Both the position numbers and the translations under genes were made by a program. From the NCBI GenBank assembly GCA_017165825.1, contig CM029367.1:29971133-30035132 (forward strand): a stretch of 64,000 nucleotides of DNA, written 5' to 3'. The stretch's first letter is position 1. Each line of letters opens with the position of its first letter. This DNA is from Hepsetus odoe. Lineage: Eukaryota > Chordata > Actinopteri > Characiformes > Hepsetidae. This document shows, piece after piece, positions 44,874 to 57,205 of this stretch. The notes below the pieces were generated by a model that saw only the letters and a program-made list of their open reading frames with translations, was not told the origin of the DNA and made no database searches.

Positions 44874-45800
44874 ATAATGCTCAGTTGTAAATGAGTGCCT
44901 TCCATCATGTATTTCACATTCTGATTAAAACAATGTCTTAAAAACCACATAGTTGTCATTTAACAGTGCATCCGGCAGTGTATTCACAACCATTTCATGT
45001 GATTACCTCTCCAGACGTCTGGTTCCAGTCACCACCACTGTGAATAATCCTGTTTCCATCTTGATTACATCAGAACTGTTTCATTTATGGAAACTTTCAG
45101 ATTTTTAAATAAGTAAGTAAGTTTTTTAAAATCAGGTTCAAGGAAATTTCTAATTTATGTCCCATTGAGATGATTGATTCTTGACTGATTATTGATTGAT
45201 ATTGATTCTGGGTTTTTTTTAAATAGTAAAAGTAATTTGTCTAAGTGTTATTTTGAAAAATAGGCCACATCGTGTCCCAGCTCAAACCGGTTCACTTGAT
45301 TAGATTATTTAAACAGAGCAAAATGTCTAGAAATCATCTGAATTATGTGAGATTATCTTTAACTCTCTCTTTGCCCATAAGATGCAAGTTTGCTTTCCAA
45401 GATTTGCTTTGTTAGGGGGGCTTTTTCCAGCGTTCACAATGAAGACTGCTGGGGGAAAAAATTCAGTGAAATTTTACAGAATCCAGATGTCTCCATGGAA
45501 CTCTGGACGCTGCTCTACTGAATCTGTTCTGAGTTCTGCAAAGATCCCTGGATTTACTGTAATTTCATGAAGGCACTGTGTGGAGCAGGATTTCACTGGT
45601 TAAGAGCAGTCCTCTTGTTGCTGCCATTCTGAAAAGCATGTTTTACGGGTTTTATTCATTTCTTTCTTTTTAAACCTTAAAAATAGTAAATCTTTGCATC
45701 GTGTGATGAGGAACTGACAGATCCACACAAGCTCAGCGTGAAATCTGGCTACACTTTTCACAGTTTTACTGCAAATGTAGACCTGTTTGGAGTTTTTGTC
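44872..45800. other. Intergenic DNA, no recognised element
   Basis: Unique-looking AT-rich sequence. Confidence 0.4.
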
Positions 45801-45802
45801 GT

Positions 45803-45945
45803 TAAGGACCATTTGATGGGTTTGATTCCCAGCCTGCATCCTTTCTGCATGGACTTTGTGCTCCCCGTGTCCGTGTGGGAGACCGATTGCTTTCCTGCCA
45901 CAACGCAAAGACACGTTAGGTGGAGTTGTGACGGTGTACTTGAGT
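45803..45945 (+). mobile_element. SINE-like family C, 5' part
   Basis: 'GGGTTTGATTCCCAGCCTGC', 'GCATGGACTTTGTGCTCCCC' and 'CAACGCAAAGACACGTTAGG', cut off where a family A SINE starts on the other strand. Confidence 0.5.
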
Positions 45946-45952
45946 GAAAGTG

Positions 45953-46186
45953 AAAAGTGAAAGTGACTGCCCTTCTCAATGTGAAACGCAGCACAACACA
46001 ACGAAATTCAACCTCTGCATTTCACCCATACACGCACATGCAGCAGGGGGCAGCTATTTAAAGGGCCTGGGGAGCAGTGACGGGGACGGTACCTTGCTCA
46101 AGGGAACCTCAGGGTTCTACTGGTGAGGGAATTTAACCCACAATCTTCCGATCGGGGGCAACTCCCTATCCACTAGGCCACCGCTG
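45953..46186 (-). mobile_element. SINE family A, minus copy, near complete
   Basis: Duplicated tail complement (GTGAAAGTGAAAAGTGAAAG), 'GCAGCAGGGGGCAGCTATTT', 'GGGGAGCAGTGACGGGGACG', head complement through 'CCACTAGGCCACCGCTG'. Confidence 0.88.
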
Positions 46187-46315
46187 AGAGTGTCCAGCGC
46201 TGAGACAGCCTCCCTTGCAACCCTGGTTAAGATTTAAAAGGCTCAGATAATTGTAATAAAATCATAAAAGAACGAGAAAATCTAATAAAAAAACAGAACA
46301 ATCAAATTACAAACT

Positions 46316-46672
46316 TGATGGATGGATGGATAGATGGATGGACGGTTGGATAGATGCATGGATGGATGAATTGATGGATGGATGGATGCATAGCTGGATG
46401 GATGGAAGGATGATGGATGGATGGCTGGATGCATGGATGGATGCATAGCTGCATGGATGGATGGTTAGCTGGATGGTTGGATGGATAGATGGATGTGGTT
46501 AGAGAGGACATATGCATGGATGTATGCATTGATGGATGGATGGATGATGGGTGGATGAATGCATGGATGGATAGATGCATACATGGATGGTTGGATGAAT
46601 GGAAGGATGGATGGATGCATAGCTGGATGGATGGAAGGATGATGGATGGATGGATGGATGGATGAAGCATAG
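46316..46672. repeat. Degenerate (GGAT)n array
   Basis: About 350 bp of GATG/GGAT units with frequent GCAT and GTTG variants. It gives a spurious His/Ser/Pro-rich open frame on the minus strand. Confidence 0.9.
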
Positions 46673-47925
46673 CTGCTTCTAGGTTAACACTAGAAGTCAT
46701 TACTCATTCAAACCCTTTCACCAAAATTCCTCTCCAACCTTCTAACCAATCTTCTCTCAACCAGCTCAGACTGTGTACAGCTCTTCATTAAGGTGGAGCA
46801 GACTTGTGGGTGTGGTCTAGGACTCAGTATGACTTACTGTCAGCTGTGAACATGGACAAAATGTGTAGCCATAAGCTGCTGGTAGCCTCAGGAGCAGGAG
46901 TGCTGATCTAGAATCAGTTTTTGGGGCAAACTGACCCAAGATCAGTGTTCCTTACTACTGCTTTGTAAATACTTGGTGTTGTGTGAAATGTCAGTATATG
47001 TCACTTTTGTAAGTCATACTGCGTCCTAAACCACAAATACAAGTGTGATCCACCTTCATGGAGAGTTTAATGTCATGTTAGCTTCTATTGTTGGAAACAT
47101 TGGTCTCTCAGCTCCAGTTCTCTACTAAAGCAGCAAACGTTGGACTCTAAACATGTCTTGGCTGCGTCTGGGGTAAGTGGCAAGGATAAAAGTGTGTAAA
47201 TTATTATTAGAATTAATCTCGAATTGGCTCAACTATTGCTTTAAAGTTAAGAATGTTAAACTTTCCAGCTCTGAGATGGAAGTTTCTTCATTCGACAGCA
47301 TCGTTATGTAAAAATGCTTGGCTGAGACCGCTGAAATCCCATCTCTTTAACAGATCTGAATATTCACTCACATATCCCCCTCATCAGATATTCTCTCTAG
47401 CAGTGGAGCTGTTGGCAAAAATGCTTGACTCACAGAGGCGAAGGGGGCTGTTTGGCAGAAAGGGTGTTGGAGAAGATCACTTTAGTCATTTCTGTGGTAC
47501 ATTTGCATTTGGATGTCCAACGAAGGCTGTTTGACTTGCATTCATGTGACATGCCCGCTCCCCGGTGCTGACACTAGTGGAAGCTCAACGGCTTCTCCAG
47601 ATTGATGCACTTCTATTTCTCGGAAAAGAAACCTGCAGGAATCACGGCTGAGGTGTAGGTGACAAACATGGCAGATGGAGAGTAACATCTGTGCCATGCA
47701 GATGCACAGGATGATCTAATCGTTCGGTCCCGCAGCAACCACTGCTCAGTGGGTGAAGACAGTTGCCCTAGAGCAAAGTCCCTCTGCCCTGAAGGCATCT
47801 GCTGCCACGCTGGATGCCTCTCTGTGTGTCTAGTTAGTTTTCCATGGTTATAGAACTGCGTCTGGAAAACAGGACCTGAGTTGCTACCAAACTTGTACCA
47901 AACCGCAGTGCTGAAACACAAGCAA
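46673..47925. other. Intergenic DNA, no recognised element
   Basis: Unique-looking sequence. The 93-codon open frame at 47253 and the 102-codon frame at 47613 match nothing recognisable. Confidence 0.4.
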
Positions 47926-47931
47926 CACTAA

Positions 47932-47935
47932 TCTA

Positions 47936-48010
<75 letters not shown>

Positions 48011-48165
48011 CTGTCTGTCTTTTTATCAGTTATCTAGCTATCTATCAGACTGGTTGTCTTTGTCTAGACATATCTGTCTGTCTAACTGTCTAACTGTCCG
48101 TCTGTCTGTCCACCCGTCCGTCCGTCCATCCATCCATTCATCCGTCCGTCCGTCTATCTTTTTAT
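47932..48165. repeat. (CTAT)n / (CTGT)n / (CCGT)n array
   Basis: A pure CTAT core of about 60 bp at 47950-48008, followed by decayed CTGT and CCGT/CCAT units. Confidence 0.9.
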
Positions 48166-48710
48166 CTGTCTAAAGTTATTTGAAGTAGATTTTATTTGAA
48201 TGTCCTATTATCCATACATTGCAGCAGAACAGTTATACAAAAACTGGTTCTGCAGAAACCCTAATCAGCCATTCATCCATCCAGCCATCCATCCAGCCAT
48301 CCCTCCATACATTTTTATTTTTCCTGTTTTTATATTTTAAGCTGTTTTTATGTTATTTATTATTTTCTAACCCAGAGCTCACACTGTTTGGGTTAAAGCG
48401 CAGTTTACACTATTGGTCAGAAATAAAGAGCACTCGAAAGAACCATTTTTGTTCACAAAGGTACAAGCAGTGTAAACTACCTTTAAAGGTACAACAACAT
48501 CCTAAGGGCCAGTTAGGCTTAATGTCCATTTGTGTTCCTTTAAAGAAATGTAATGGTGCCCTGTGGTCACTGAGGAATGGGGTGCACTTCCACTTTTTTT
48601 TTTGTCAATATAAGAAGGTTGGAGCCACTGCAAGGAGAAAAAACAGCAGTGGAATACGTTACAGCTATGCTCCCTCATTAAAGGTGCTGGAGATGGACTG
48701 TGACGTACCT

Positions 48711-48882
<172 letters not shown>

Positions 48883-50148
48883 CGGTTTGTCTTCTTCTTG
48901 AACATTTAATCCCAATACTAAGAAAAAGACCTGGGACTAAAAGTGAGCCTGACAGGTCACCTGTGCTTGTTACATTTTCTGGTCTAAAGGTCACAGAGAT
49001 GGAGCGGCACTCGCCATAAATGGCCGAATGAGAGAACGTGCGAGTAAACAGCATTTCTGTTTTGCTTCCCTAACTAAAGAACTCCAGGTACACCAGAACA
49101 GATTGAATAATGATTGAATAATGTGTTTATCCCATTATGGCTGTGATACATATTCAGCAGGAACACTAAATATGAGACGAGGCCAGACTCCGGATCACTG
49201 TGTTATCCTCCCTGTCTTTATCACCAAATAATGTGATGTTTACCGAAATTGTGTCAAGCAGATTACGAATTAATATGCGAGGTGTTTCCTAACACGCATT
49301 CTGTTCCAGATGCCAGCTTAGCACTACAGCCAGATAACAGCAGCATCCAAAATGCTGGGAAGTGTTCAGCACAGTGCCTGCACCACCATCCGCTTCCTTT
49401 GTGATTGTTGTGTGATATTTTAGCCACTTAAATTACCTTCCAGTGGTCCAGTTCATGATTAAACACCACTATCACCTAGGAAAACACTGCAGTCCATTTA
49501 GGTACTGGGTCACATGTCATATGGTGTAAAAGGCCCTTGGCTGGCCTGGGATATGCAGGTGATCCTGCAGTGTAACTCTTCAGCCAAAGTTTCATCTTCG
49601 AAAGACTTAGTTCGGCTGCTGGAATCCTGTAATTTGTCCCTATTTAAACACAGCAGTGTGTCATACCATGGATGGAGCCCAATATCTTGCTGAAAGAGGT
49701 CACATGAACGAATGTACTTGGTCTTCAACAATGTTTAGGTCGTTTATACATGTCAAAGATAAGGTTTCCCAGCAGAACATTGACCAGAGCATCACGTTGC
49801 CTCTTCCAGCTTCCCTTCTTCCCAATATATGCAGTTTGCTGCCATCTCTTTTATAGGCGGGATGCCACTCGCTCCACATGTTTGATATCTTCTTCCAGGG
49901 TCCAGGTCTGACGCTCACATGACCTTTGTAATTGTTTTCAGTGGTAGAAGGAGGTCAGTGGGGTTACTCTGACTAATCTGCAGCTACTTATCCACATACA
50001 CTGCAAGCTGTGATCCGCTGTGATCCATGTCTGTGTCCTGACATTTCAGCTGTTTCAGTTCATCCCAACAACTGATGCTGCCATTAAATCTAAGACTAGT
50101 CCAAATCCATGTCCAAGAAACTTGCCTGCGATGCACTTTTTAACTAAA
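48883..50148. other. Intergenic DNA; unique block near 49030-49340
   Basis: No gene seen. The left part is unique and rich in homeobox-like motifs (TTAATATG, AATAATG). Confidence 0.4.
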
Positions 50149-50460
50149 TGTACATCTTTGTGCAAAAATCCTGAGCCAGACTTTCCTGTATTTTTAATGT
50201 ATGCTTGAGGAACAGTTCTCCAGGCTTCCTGAAGGACAATGTTTTTGTTTCTCATTTTCAGTACAGTCCCTGCACCTGAGCAGTGGTAGAAACGGTGTGG
50301 GATGGGAAACAAAAGGCAGCCGACATGCAAAAAAGAAACATGGGACGTCCTACAAATTGGCTGGAGAACTATTCCCACGACTTAAAGAAATTACAAGAAA
50401 GTTTGTCTAAGAGAGTTCAGACTGTGCTGAATAACGGTGGTCATACCAAATATTGACTTC
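50149..50460 (+). mobile_element. Transposon-like family E, diverged copy 3
   Basis: 'TGTGCAAAAATCCTGAGCCA' start and 'GGAACAGTTCTCCAGGCTTCC' / 'CTGAAGGACAATG' blocks that are the complement of the 69-bp unit of family E. Heavily worn. Confidence 0.45.
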
Positions 50461-51660
50461 AAAGCTGGTTAGATGTGCAAACTCACTTTGTCTTACAGAC
50501 TGGATTTACATTATGTTTGCAGTATAGCTACTGTGCTAATCGTTAAATTTTCCTAATAGCAGGAAGAAATGGGGGATGGATGAAGAATTTTGGTTTTCTA
50601 TGAAATACAGGACTTTTCTGAAGTTTTACAGAAAACTTCACATTAATATTTGGCAGAATTTCTACATTTGTTACCGCTGGTAGTTTTTCAAAACCCTTTC
50701 CGTCTTCATTTTCCCCGAAGCTCCTGGTTCACGTGAGGACAGGGATAATGAGGGTGATACGTTCCCCCTGTGAATGCATGTGTGTCACTTCTCTCTAAAT
50801 AACGCTTAATACTCTTACTCGCTGCACACAGACACACATCTCCACCTACTCATAACAAAGAGCTTATATCGGAGACACACACACAAACATGCCAGCCTCA
50901 CAGACTGGCCGGGCTAACGTGGGTGGTGTTATTGGGCTACGGCCTGACGTGAACTCAGGCTGGAGATGAAGCGGGTTAGTCAGATGATGATGTAATGCTC
51001 AGGTAGAGGATTAACTCTGAATCATTCTCTCTCTCTGCTCTCTGTCTGCAAACCCTCTTCTCTCATGCTCTCTTTTTCCTCTCTTGCTTTGTCACCCTCT
51101 TCCTTCCAGTGTCCTTTCAAGTCCACCGGCTTTTCCTCTCTTCTGTTTACTTTCTCAGTACAGTAAAGGTTGCATTGTGGATTGTAAATGGTGAGATAAG
51201 TCAATATCTAATAATGAGACTGTTATTGGAATATTATTTAAATATTGATCTGCACAAAAAGGGGGTTCTTTAAGGGTTCTTTAACGAGCAATGACAACCC
51301 AAAGAACCACTTAAAAGGGTTTTATCAAAAGAGCTTCACTAACTATTCTTCAGTCTATTCTTGGAATAAAAGAGGACTTTAGCTTCCTGAGTTTTCCTCC
51401 TCTAAATTGTCCTGCAGGGGTGTCCACTTTCGTGCAAAGGGTTGGGTTGGCTGCAGGTTTCCATTCCAATCAAGGAGGAGTGTGCTTGAGGACCCTGAAA
51501 AACTGAAACACGTGCAATAGCCAAACTATCTTAGAGTAAAAAAACCTGGACCAGATGGACAAGTCTGTGGGGGAAAAAACTGGATACTCACACCCTGTGG
51601 AATTGACCAAAGAGACAAAAACACATAATGAGACAAAAAAAGGACGCCTCAGTTTATAGA
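50461..51660. other. Intergenic DNA, no recognised element
   Basis: Short CT/GA-rich patches at 51024-51140; otherwise unique-looking. Confidence 0.4.
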
Positions 51661-51666
51661 AAAGTG

Positions 51667-52272
51667 CAATACTGTGCAAAAGCCTTGAGCCATCCCTCAC
51701 TTCTTCAGGAATAGTTCTCCAGACATTTTGAAGATATGCTCTAGAGAGGAGAGGAAGGAAAGTGTGTAAGACCAAAAAGAACACGAGTGTGAACAAAAGT
51801 GAGGACAGTGGAGTGGTTAGGATGCAGAGTAGAGGCGGTGAAGGTGAAGGAGTTTACATACTTGGGATCAACGGCGAGTGTGGAAGAGAAGTGAAGAAGA
51901 GAGTGCAGGCAGGTTGAAATGGGTTGAAATGAATGGCAGGAGTGATCTTGGATCAGGATGGGAGGATGTTGAAGATGGAAAGAGGAGAAGAGGAAGGACC
52001 AAGAGGAGGTTTATGGATGTGGTGAGAGGAAGAAGTGGAAACGGATGATCCGCTGTGGTGACCCCTAAACAGGAGCAGCCCGTTACAAAGAGGAAGGAGA
52101 AGACTTCTTGAAAGACACAGACTGTCCTCTGTCCTCTGTCCTCTTTCTGTCTCTGAAACTGCTCAGAGACTGGACTATAAATGGGAGACAAAAGCAAGTC
52201 CAAAGCCTCTTTGTTAGTACTTGAATTATTTGTATTTTTTAACTGAAATTGCATTGTTCCTGGAGAACTATT
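51667..52272 (+). mobile_element. Transposon-like family E, copy 4, split by a LINE
   Basis: Left part starts 'AATACTGTGCAAAAGCCTTG' with 'GGAATAGTTCTCCAGACATT'. Family E sequence ('CTGCTCAGAGACTGGACTAT', 'ATGGGAGACAAAAGC') returns at about 52160 after the LINE fragment at 51839-52078. Confidence 0.55.
51839..52078 (+). mobile_element. RTE-like LINE, internally deleted fragment nested in family E
   Basis: Reads worn pieces of the same LINE: a 'TACTTGGGATCAACGGCGAG' block (YLGSTV region), 'GAAGTGAAGAAGAGAGTGC' (EVKKRVQ), then, after a deletion, 'AGGAGGTTTATGGATGTGG' (RRFMDV) and 'ATGATCCGCTGTGGTGACCC' (MIRCGDP). Confidence 0.7.
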
Positions 52273-54015
52273 CCTCAAATATATGTTAAAAAAAATCCAT
52301 TACAGCCCAATTTCTTTGACAAAAGTTTGGGCACACCTATACATGCTTCTTCGTTTTCGTTTCTGAATGTCTCAGTCTAAAAGCAACATCACGGATAGAA
52401 TGGCTTCAGTTAGAAATATCTTTCAGATAAAGATGCTCAGACCCACAATACAGGTCAAGTCACTCATGAGGACATGACATGATGTAACTTTCCTTTAATT
52501 AGAGACATGCAGTTATAAGGATGATATAACCTTTGTGGTTCAGCAGTTGATTGAGATAAATTCATGCCTAGCTACATGACATAACGTCATTTATAACGTC
52601 ACTGGTAATATTTGTCTCAGTGCATTTAAGCATTAAACCTTTTGATCAAAATGTCTCAGAGACTAAACACGGTATAAGCTTTTCGATCTGTGCAGATTAG
52701 CTAAGACTAGCCTTCAGCCACAGGCTCCACAAGCTACTAAAGAATGCTTGTAAACAACCGTTCTTCTGGCCCATGTGTTCCATCATAACATCTAGATCCA
52801 ATTTTATTTCCCTGAGAGGTTGAATGAGATGGTTTTAGCCATATATGGAATGCAAAAGAATTCAATTTTACCCCGACAAACTGCACCGTCTGGATCTCCA
52901 CTTTTGCCATAATGTTAGACTTACTGAACAAGTCCTGCAGCATCTTCAAATGCCTTTCACAATAAAAGAGTGAAAAAGCATCTTGCAATTGTCCCTTAAA
53001 ATCAAAAAGCATGAGCCCATGAGAAGCATGAGAAGCTTTTATGTATGATGTGTCCGTGATCAAGTATCAAGGGAAGTTTCCCGTTGTGGGGCAGAGCCAG
53101 CATGGCTGGAAATGCTGAAGATTCCTTGGAGACGTCTTTGACATTTTTGAGTGTTTTGTCTCAAAAGTCACCTGGTTACTTCTTAGTAATTATCAGATCA
53201 AAATTTGGAATTTTAATCACTTTCACAGTAAGAGGGCACAAAAAATGTTCCTGAGATCTTGCTAAGTGTTTGCATCTGATCTGAAACCTCAACTTCACCA
53301 GCTCCAATTAAGATTTTGAGAAGCACAGTTTCAAATACAAGGCAGCCGGTTTCTTCCAGCAGTAGCGTCTAAGAGGAAGTTAACTTCCTTCTTCCTCCAT
53401 GAAAAAGTCCTCAAGTCCAAAACCCTTGGAGCCAGCTGAGGTGAAACTGAGAATATTGAGAAAACTAGAGGATCTCTTTTGATTTTATAAAATACAGACA
53501 ACATAAAACAATATATTTTGACTTCTGATGAGCCCAGTCCCCTCCAAATGAAAAAGGTTTATATATTTATTTCAGGATTCAAAACTAGGTCAAGAGTTGC
53601 TCAGATGAGGACAGTGACCCCTTGTGTCACTCTAAATGTATGAATCAGATTTGCAGTTCAGATGATCTATTATTTAACAAATTCGTCCTGTTTGGTTGTG
53701 ACGTCTTTCACAGTCCTGCGTTTTTATCAGTCTTGTGCGTTTTCACCATCGAGTGTCCGATCTTGACAACAAAACTTATAAAATGTTGTCAGGATTTAGT
53801 TTGTGAAATGTGTTAGATGTGTTAATTTAAGACATGACTGGATAATTTATTATCACGAGGGCTGACAGACGTGTGAAGACAGCGAGGGTCTCAGCAGTTC
53901 TGATGGTCAGAAGGAGATCATTCCACCACCATTAGGACCTGAAACCGAGGAGCCATCATGGTGAGCTTGATGCTTTAAGAGGGCCAGCTGGTTTCATCAT
54001 TACAGATTGGTAGGA
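52273..54015. other. Intergenic DNA, no recognised element
   Basis: A 'CAAAAGTTTGGGCACACC' segment near 52320 looks like a Tc1-type inverted-repeat end. The 108-codon open frame at 52737-53063 minus matches nothing recognisable. Confidence 0.4.
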
Positions 54016-54019
54016 AGGG

Positions 54020-54170
54020 ACTGGATCATTTTTGGCTTTGTGGGTTCGAATCCCACCTCTGGCACTTCCACCACTGGGTTCCTGAGCAAGACCCTTAACC
54101 CTGATTTGCTCCAGGGGGACTGTCCCTGTAATTAGGAAATGGTTGCTCTGGATAACAGTGTCTGCTATGG
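54020..54170 (+). mobile_element. SINE family B, plus copy
   Basis: 'GTGGGTTCGAATCCCACCTC' (B box), 'CCTGAGCAAGACCCTTAACC', 'GACTGTCCCTGTAATTAGG' and a shortened 3' end 'GATAACAGTGTCTGCTATG'. Confidence 0.8.
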
Positions 54171-54264
54171 TGGCCTTCAGAGGAAGACTGGTGAGGCCCG
54201 AGCTGTCCGGTAGTATCTTGACCATCTTGAGATGTCCAGTTTTTAAATGATAGAGTGAGCTGTC

Positions 54265-54560
54265 TCAGAACTGGGGAAGGGACAGTATCTTCAAAGTATC
54301 TTCATGTATGGAAAATATTGGTAATGCTGGATAAAAATGACAGCTAGATTTTTTGATTCCATTCCAGGAGAGAAGACTCACAAAAGTGATGGCAAGGTCA
54401 GGTTGAGCAGAACAATCCCCTGGGATGAGCAGGAGTTCTGTTTTGATGGGGTTCAGTTTAATATGGTGAGTCATCATCCAGTTATAACTTTGAGGGTCAC
54501 TGGGAGAAAAAGAGAGGATGAGCTGGGTGTCTTCTGTCTTACAATGACAAAAAAAATTAG
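54265..54560 (-). mobile_element. LINE reverse-transcriptase fragment (Rex1/L2-like)
   Basis: The minus-strand frame includes EDTQLILSFSPSDP, YNWMMTHHIKLNPIKTELLLIPG and DLAITF. This is the palm motif C region of a non-LTR reverse transcriptase (normally YADDTQLY-like), followed by the usual 'LNPxKTE' block. The aspartate pair is damaged (E-D) and no flanking domains remain. Different family from the RTE-like copies. Confidence 0.8.
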
Positions 54561-54879
54561 GTGAGGGTATTTTTTTATATTTTTTTAACAAGTATGTGGG
54601 TATATAAAGAAAAAAATGTAGGGACCCATTTCTGAGCCCAGGGGAAAACCAGTAGTCAACAACTCTACCCTGAGCAAACCATTGCCAGGAATAACCATTT
54701 ATACCAACACTGGTGAGTGAAGTCAGAAGGATCTGAAGAAGAAGCTGAAAAAATATCTACAATAATTAGAACCAGCTTAGCTGGATGAGTTCCTCATTTT
54801 CTACATCATTATTATTTGACTTATGGGATTAATCCCTATATGAATTAGTGGTGAAATGCTTATGAAATAGTACAGAAAA

Positions 54880-55435
54880 AAAATGAAGCAACCCTCCAAC
54901 ATCACAACAGCACTAGGAACTCCCTAGCAACCATCTGGGATATCGCAGCGATCACCCATTGATACTCAAGCAATAACTTCAAACACCATAGCATCCCTGA
55001 CATCAACCAGAGTTACTACTGCAACAACCTCCAAGCACCTTATCAGCCACTAATGCCAAGATGGTCACAGCAAAACCCCAGAAACTGCCATGATAACTGC
55101 CATGGACCCTAGCAACCACATGAATTTACATAGCAACAGCTTAGCCGCACTTCAACACTATAGCAACCATCAAGTAACCGTCTTAGCAACGACCTTCATT
55201 ACATAAAAACGTGGCAACACCATAGGAGCACCCACACAATTATCTTAGTACCCACTTAGCAGCACCCTAGCAACCACCTTGGGTGACTTAGTAACCACAG
55301 AAGAACACTCAAGCAACTGCCTAGCAATGCACTAATCATTCAGGTTATCTACCTCTTGGCGACCACATCATAAATTCCTAAAATACCATAGTAACTGTTG
55401 ATCAGCAGCATAGGAATACTGGGAATAGATTAATT
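54880..55435. repeat. Degenerate AGCAAC-rich tandem repeat
   Basis: Roughly 550 bp made of worn units close to 'CACCCTAGCAACCACC' (clear ones near 55108, 55169, 55188, 55268 and 55320). Spacing is about 15-30 bp. Confidence 0.65.
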
Positions 55436-56965
55436 CTCTCTTTTTTCAGAAAAAGCTGTTGTGCAGGAAGAATTTGCAAGCCAGGTTTAGTATAAATGTC
55501 CTCTCAAAGCTACAACATGGTCCTAGAGGGCCAATTGTGTAAAATACGCTTGTCCCAGGGGAGTGTATTTACACCTTTTCCCAACCTAATGTTTTAGTAG
55601 AACAATAAAATTGAAAGCCTTGAGTCAGGCAGGCTGAATGATATCAGGCTACCTTAAAAACGTTACTGCGGAGGAATATGGCGGAATAATGTTCCCTGAC
55701 TAACGATACCGATGGCATACATCCCAGAGTACCAACACAGCGTTATATAATTACGCAACTCCAACACAGGTCCTATCTCTCCAACACTGTAGTGCTTCTG
55801 GGCTGCTCTGCACCAGTTGCTCTTATGATTTCAATGTGACCACAGCTTTAACCAGTGGGCCAAAACTGGGTTTGAGCCGTGAGTTAAAAGGTCTCCACAG
55901 AGCATGTGTTATCTTTCTGCGACTGTATTGACCGTATACCGTGTGTGTCACTCGCTTCGGTGCATTTGTCACCTGATGGGCCTTTCTAAAGGTCACGTTG
56001 TCACATTGCTTTTATCCAGAGATGAGCTAAGCTATAGGCCAAAGGCCAGATTTCATGCATCCAGTCTAATATTTAAATAAATACAAAGAGTAATCATCAG
56101 AAGTAAAAAATCATAATCTACTATGCAACGCACACAAGGAAAATGACCTAGTTTAGCGAGCAAAGCGAAGCGTTTGGCTGCGCGCTGTTTACCCCTTAAA
56201 ATGCTAATGGCTCAGTGTTTATTAGAAAACCAGATCTCAGCGGGAAAGACATTTCTTTTGGTCTTTTTTATTCCAACATGTTAAAAGACCAAATGCTGCT
56301 CTGAAGTCTTTCCAGGACACAAAAAAGCTTACTTTAGACTTTTAAAAAGAGCACCCTTCTCCAGCATGTAAACAAGGCTGGATCCTGAATGGGATCCTGA
56401 ATAATTCCCTTAAAACAAAGGCAAGATGTCAAAGCAATTATGGGAGAGATAGTAACAAGCTTGGAATGTGGCACTGTTTACAGCCTTGTCAAACGGGATC
56501 TCTCAAAGACGAGACATGTGTCTATGGCGCTTCTCGTTTGATAGCATCGACTCGTGACCCGGACACAAGGCCGTAGTCGGCTATGAGGACACTGTTCATT
56601 TTTTTTAAGAGCTAGCAATAAAATGTGAAGCTAGATATTCGCTCAAACAAAACAGCGGTTAGATAATGTCTACGCACCACGTGCATCTCATGAGCTGCGC
56701 TTGTGAGCAACAACCCCCAAACCACCAACATCTGACGCCCCGGACCTCAAAAACATCTCTTGATATGTTGATCTCTTGATATGTTGCCAGTTAACATCAT
56801 CAGTGAAGATCAAGATCATTTTGTGCTGCAGCCTCTACTTGAACTTTAAAAACATTTTGACCATAGCATGTCATTGGCATCTTATGGGCCCAATTACACA
56901 TAATTGCACACATACTTTTAACCACAACTTAGAGCTCATCTGCTATGTTATAAGCTATATTCCAT
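55436..56965. other. Intergenic DNA, no recognised element
   Basis: Unique-looking AT-rich sequence without convincing frames. Confidence 0.4.
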
Positions 56966-56967
56966 CA

Positions 56968-57205
56968 AGGCAGCGGTGGTGGTTAGGGACTGGACTTCAT
57001 CATTTTGAGGTTGCGGGTTCGAGTCCCAGACCAGTAGGTTACCTTGAGGTACCCTTGAGCAAGGTGCTGTCCCCATCACTGCTCCCCGGGTGCTGGATAT
57101 GGCTGCCCCCTGCTGCACAGTGTGTGTGGGTTAAACATAGAGGATTGATTTTTTTGTGTTTCGCTGTGTGACGTGTTGCACAATGACACATAGTCACTTT
57201 CATCA
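56968..57205 (+). mobile_element. SINE family A, plus copy, near complete
   Basis: 'GGCAGCGGTGGTGGTTAGG' head, 'GCGGGTTCGAGTCCCAGACC' (B box), 'CATCACTGCTCCCCGGGTGC', 'GGCTGCCCCCTGCTGCACAG', tail to CATAGTCACTTTCATC. Among the most complete copies. Confidence 0.92.

Noticed and set aside
46302..46700. 132-codon His/Pro/Ser-rich minus frame
   Set aside because: Comes from the degenerate GGAT array.
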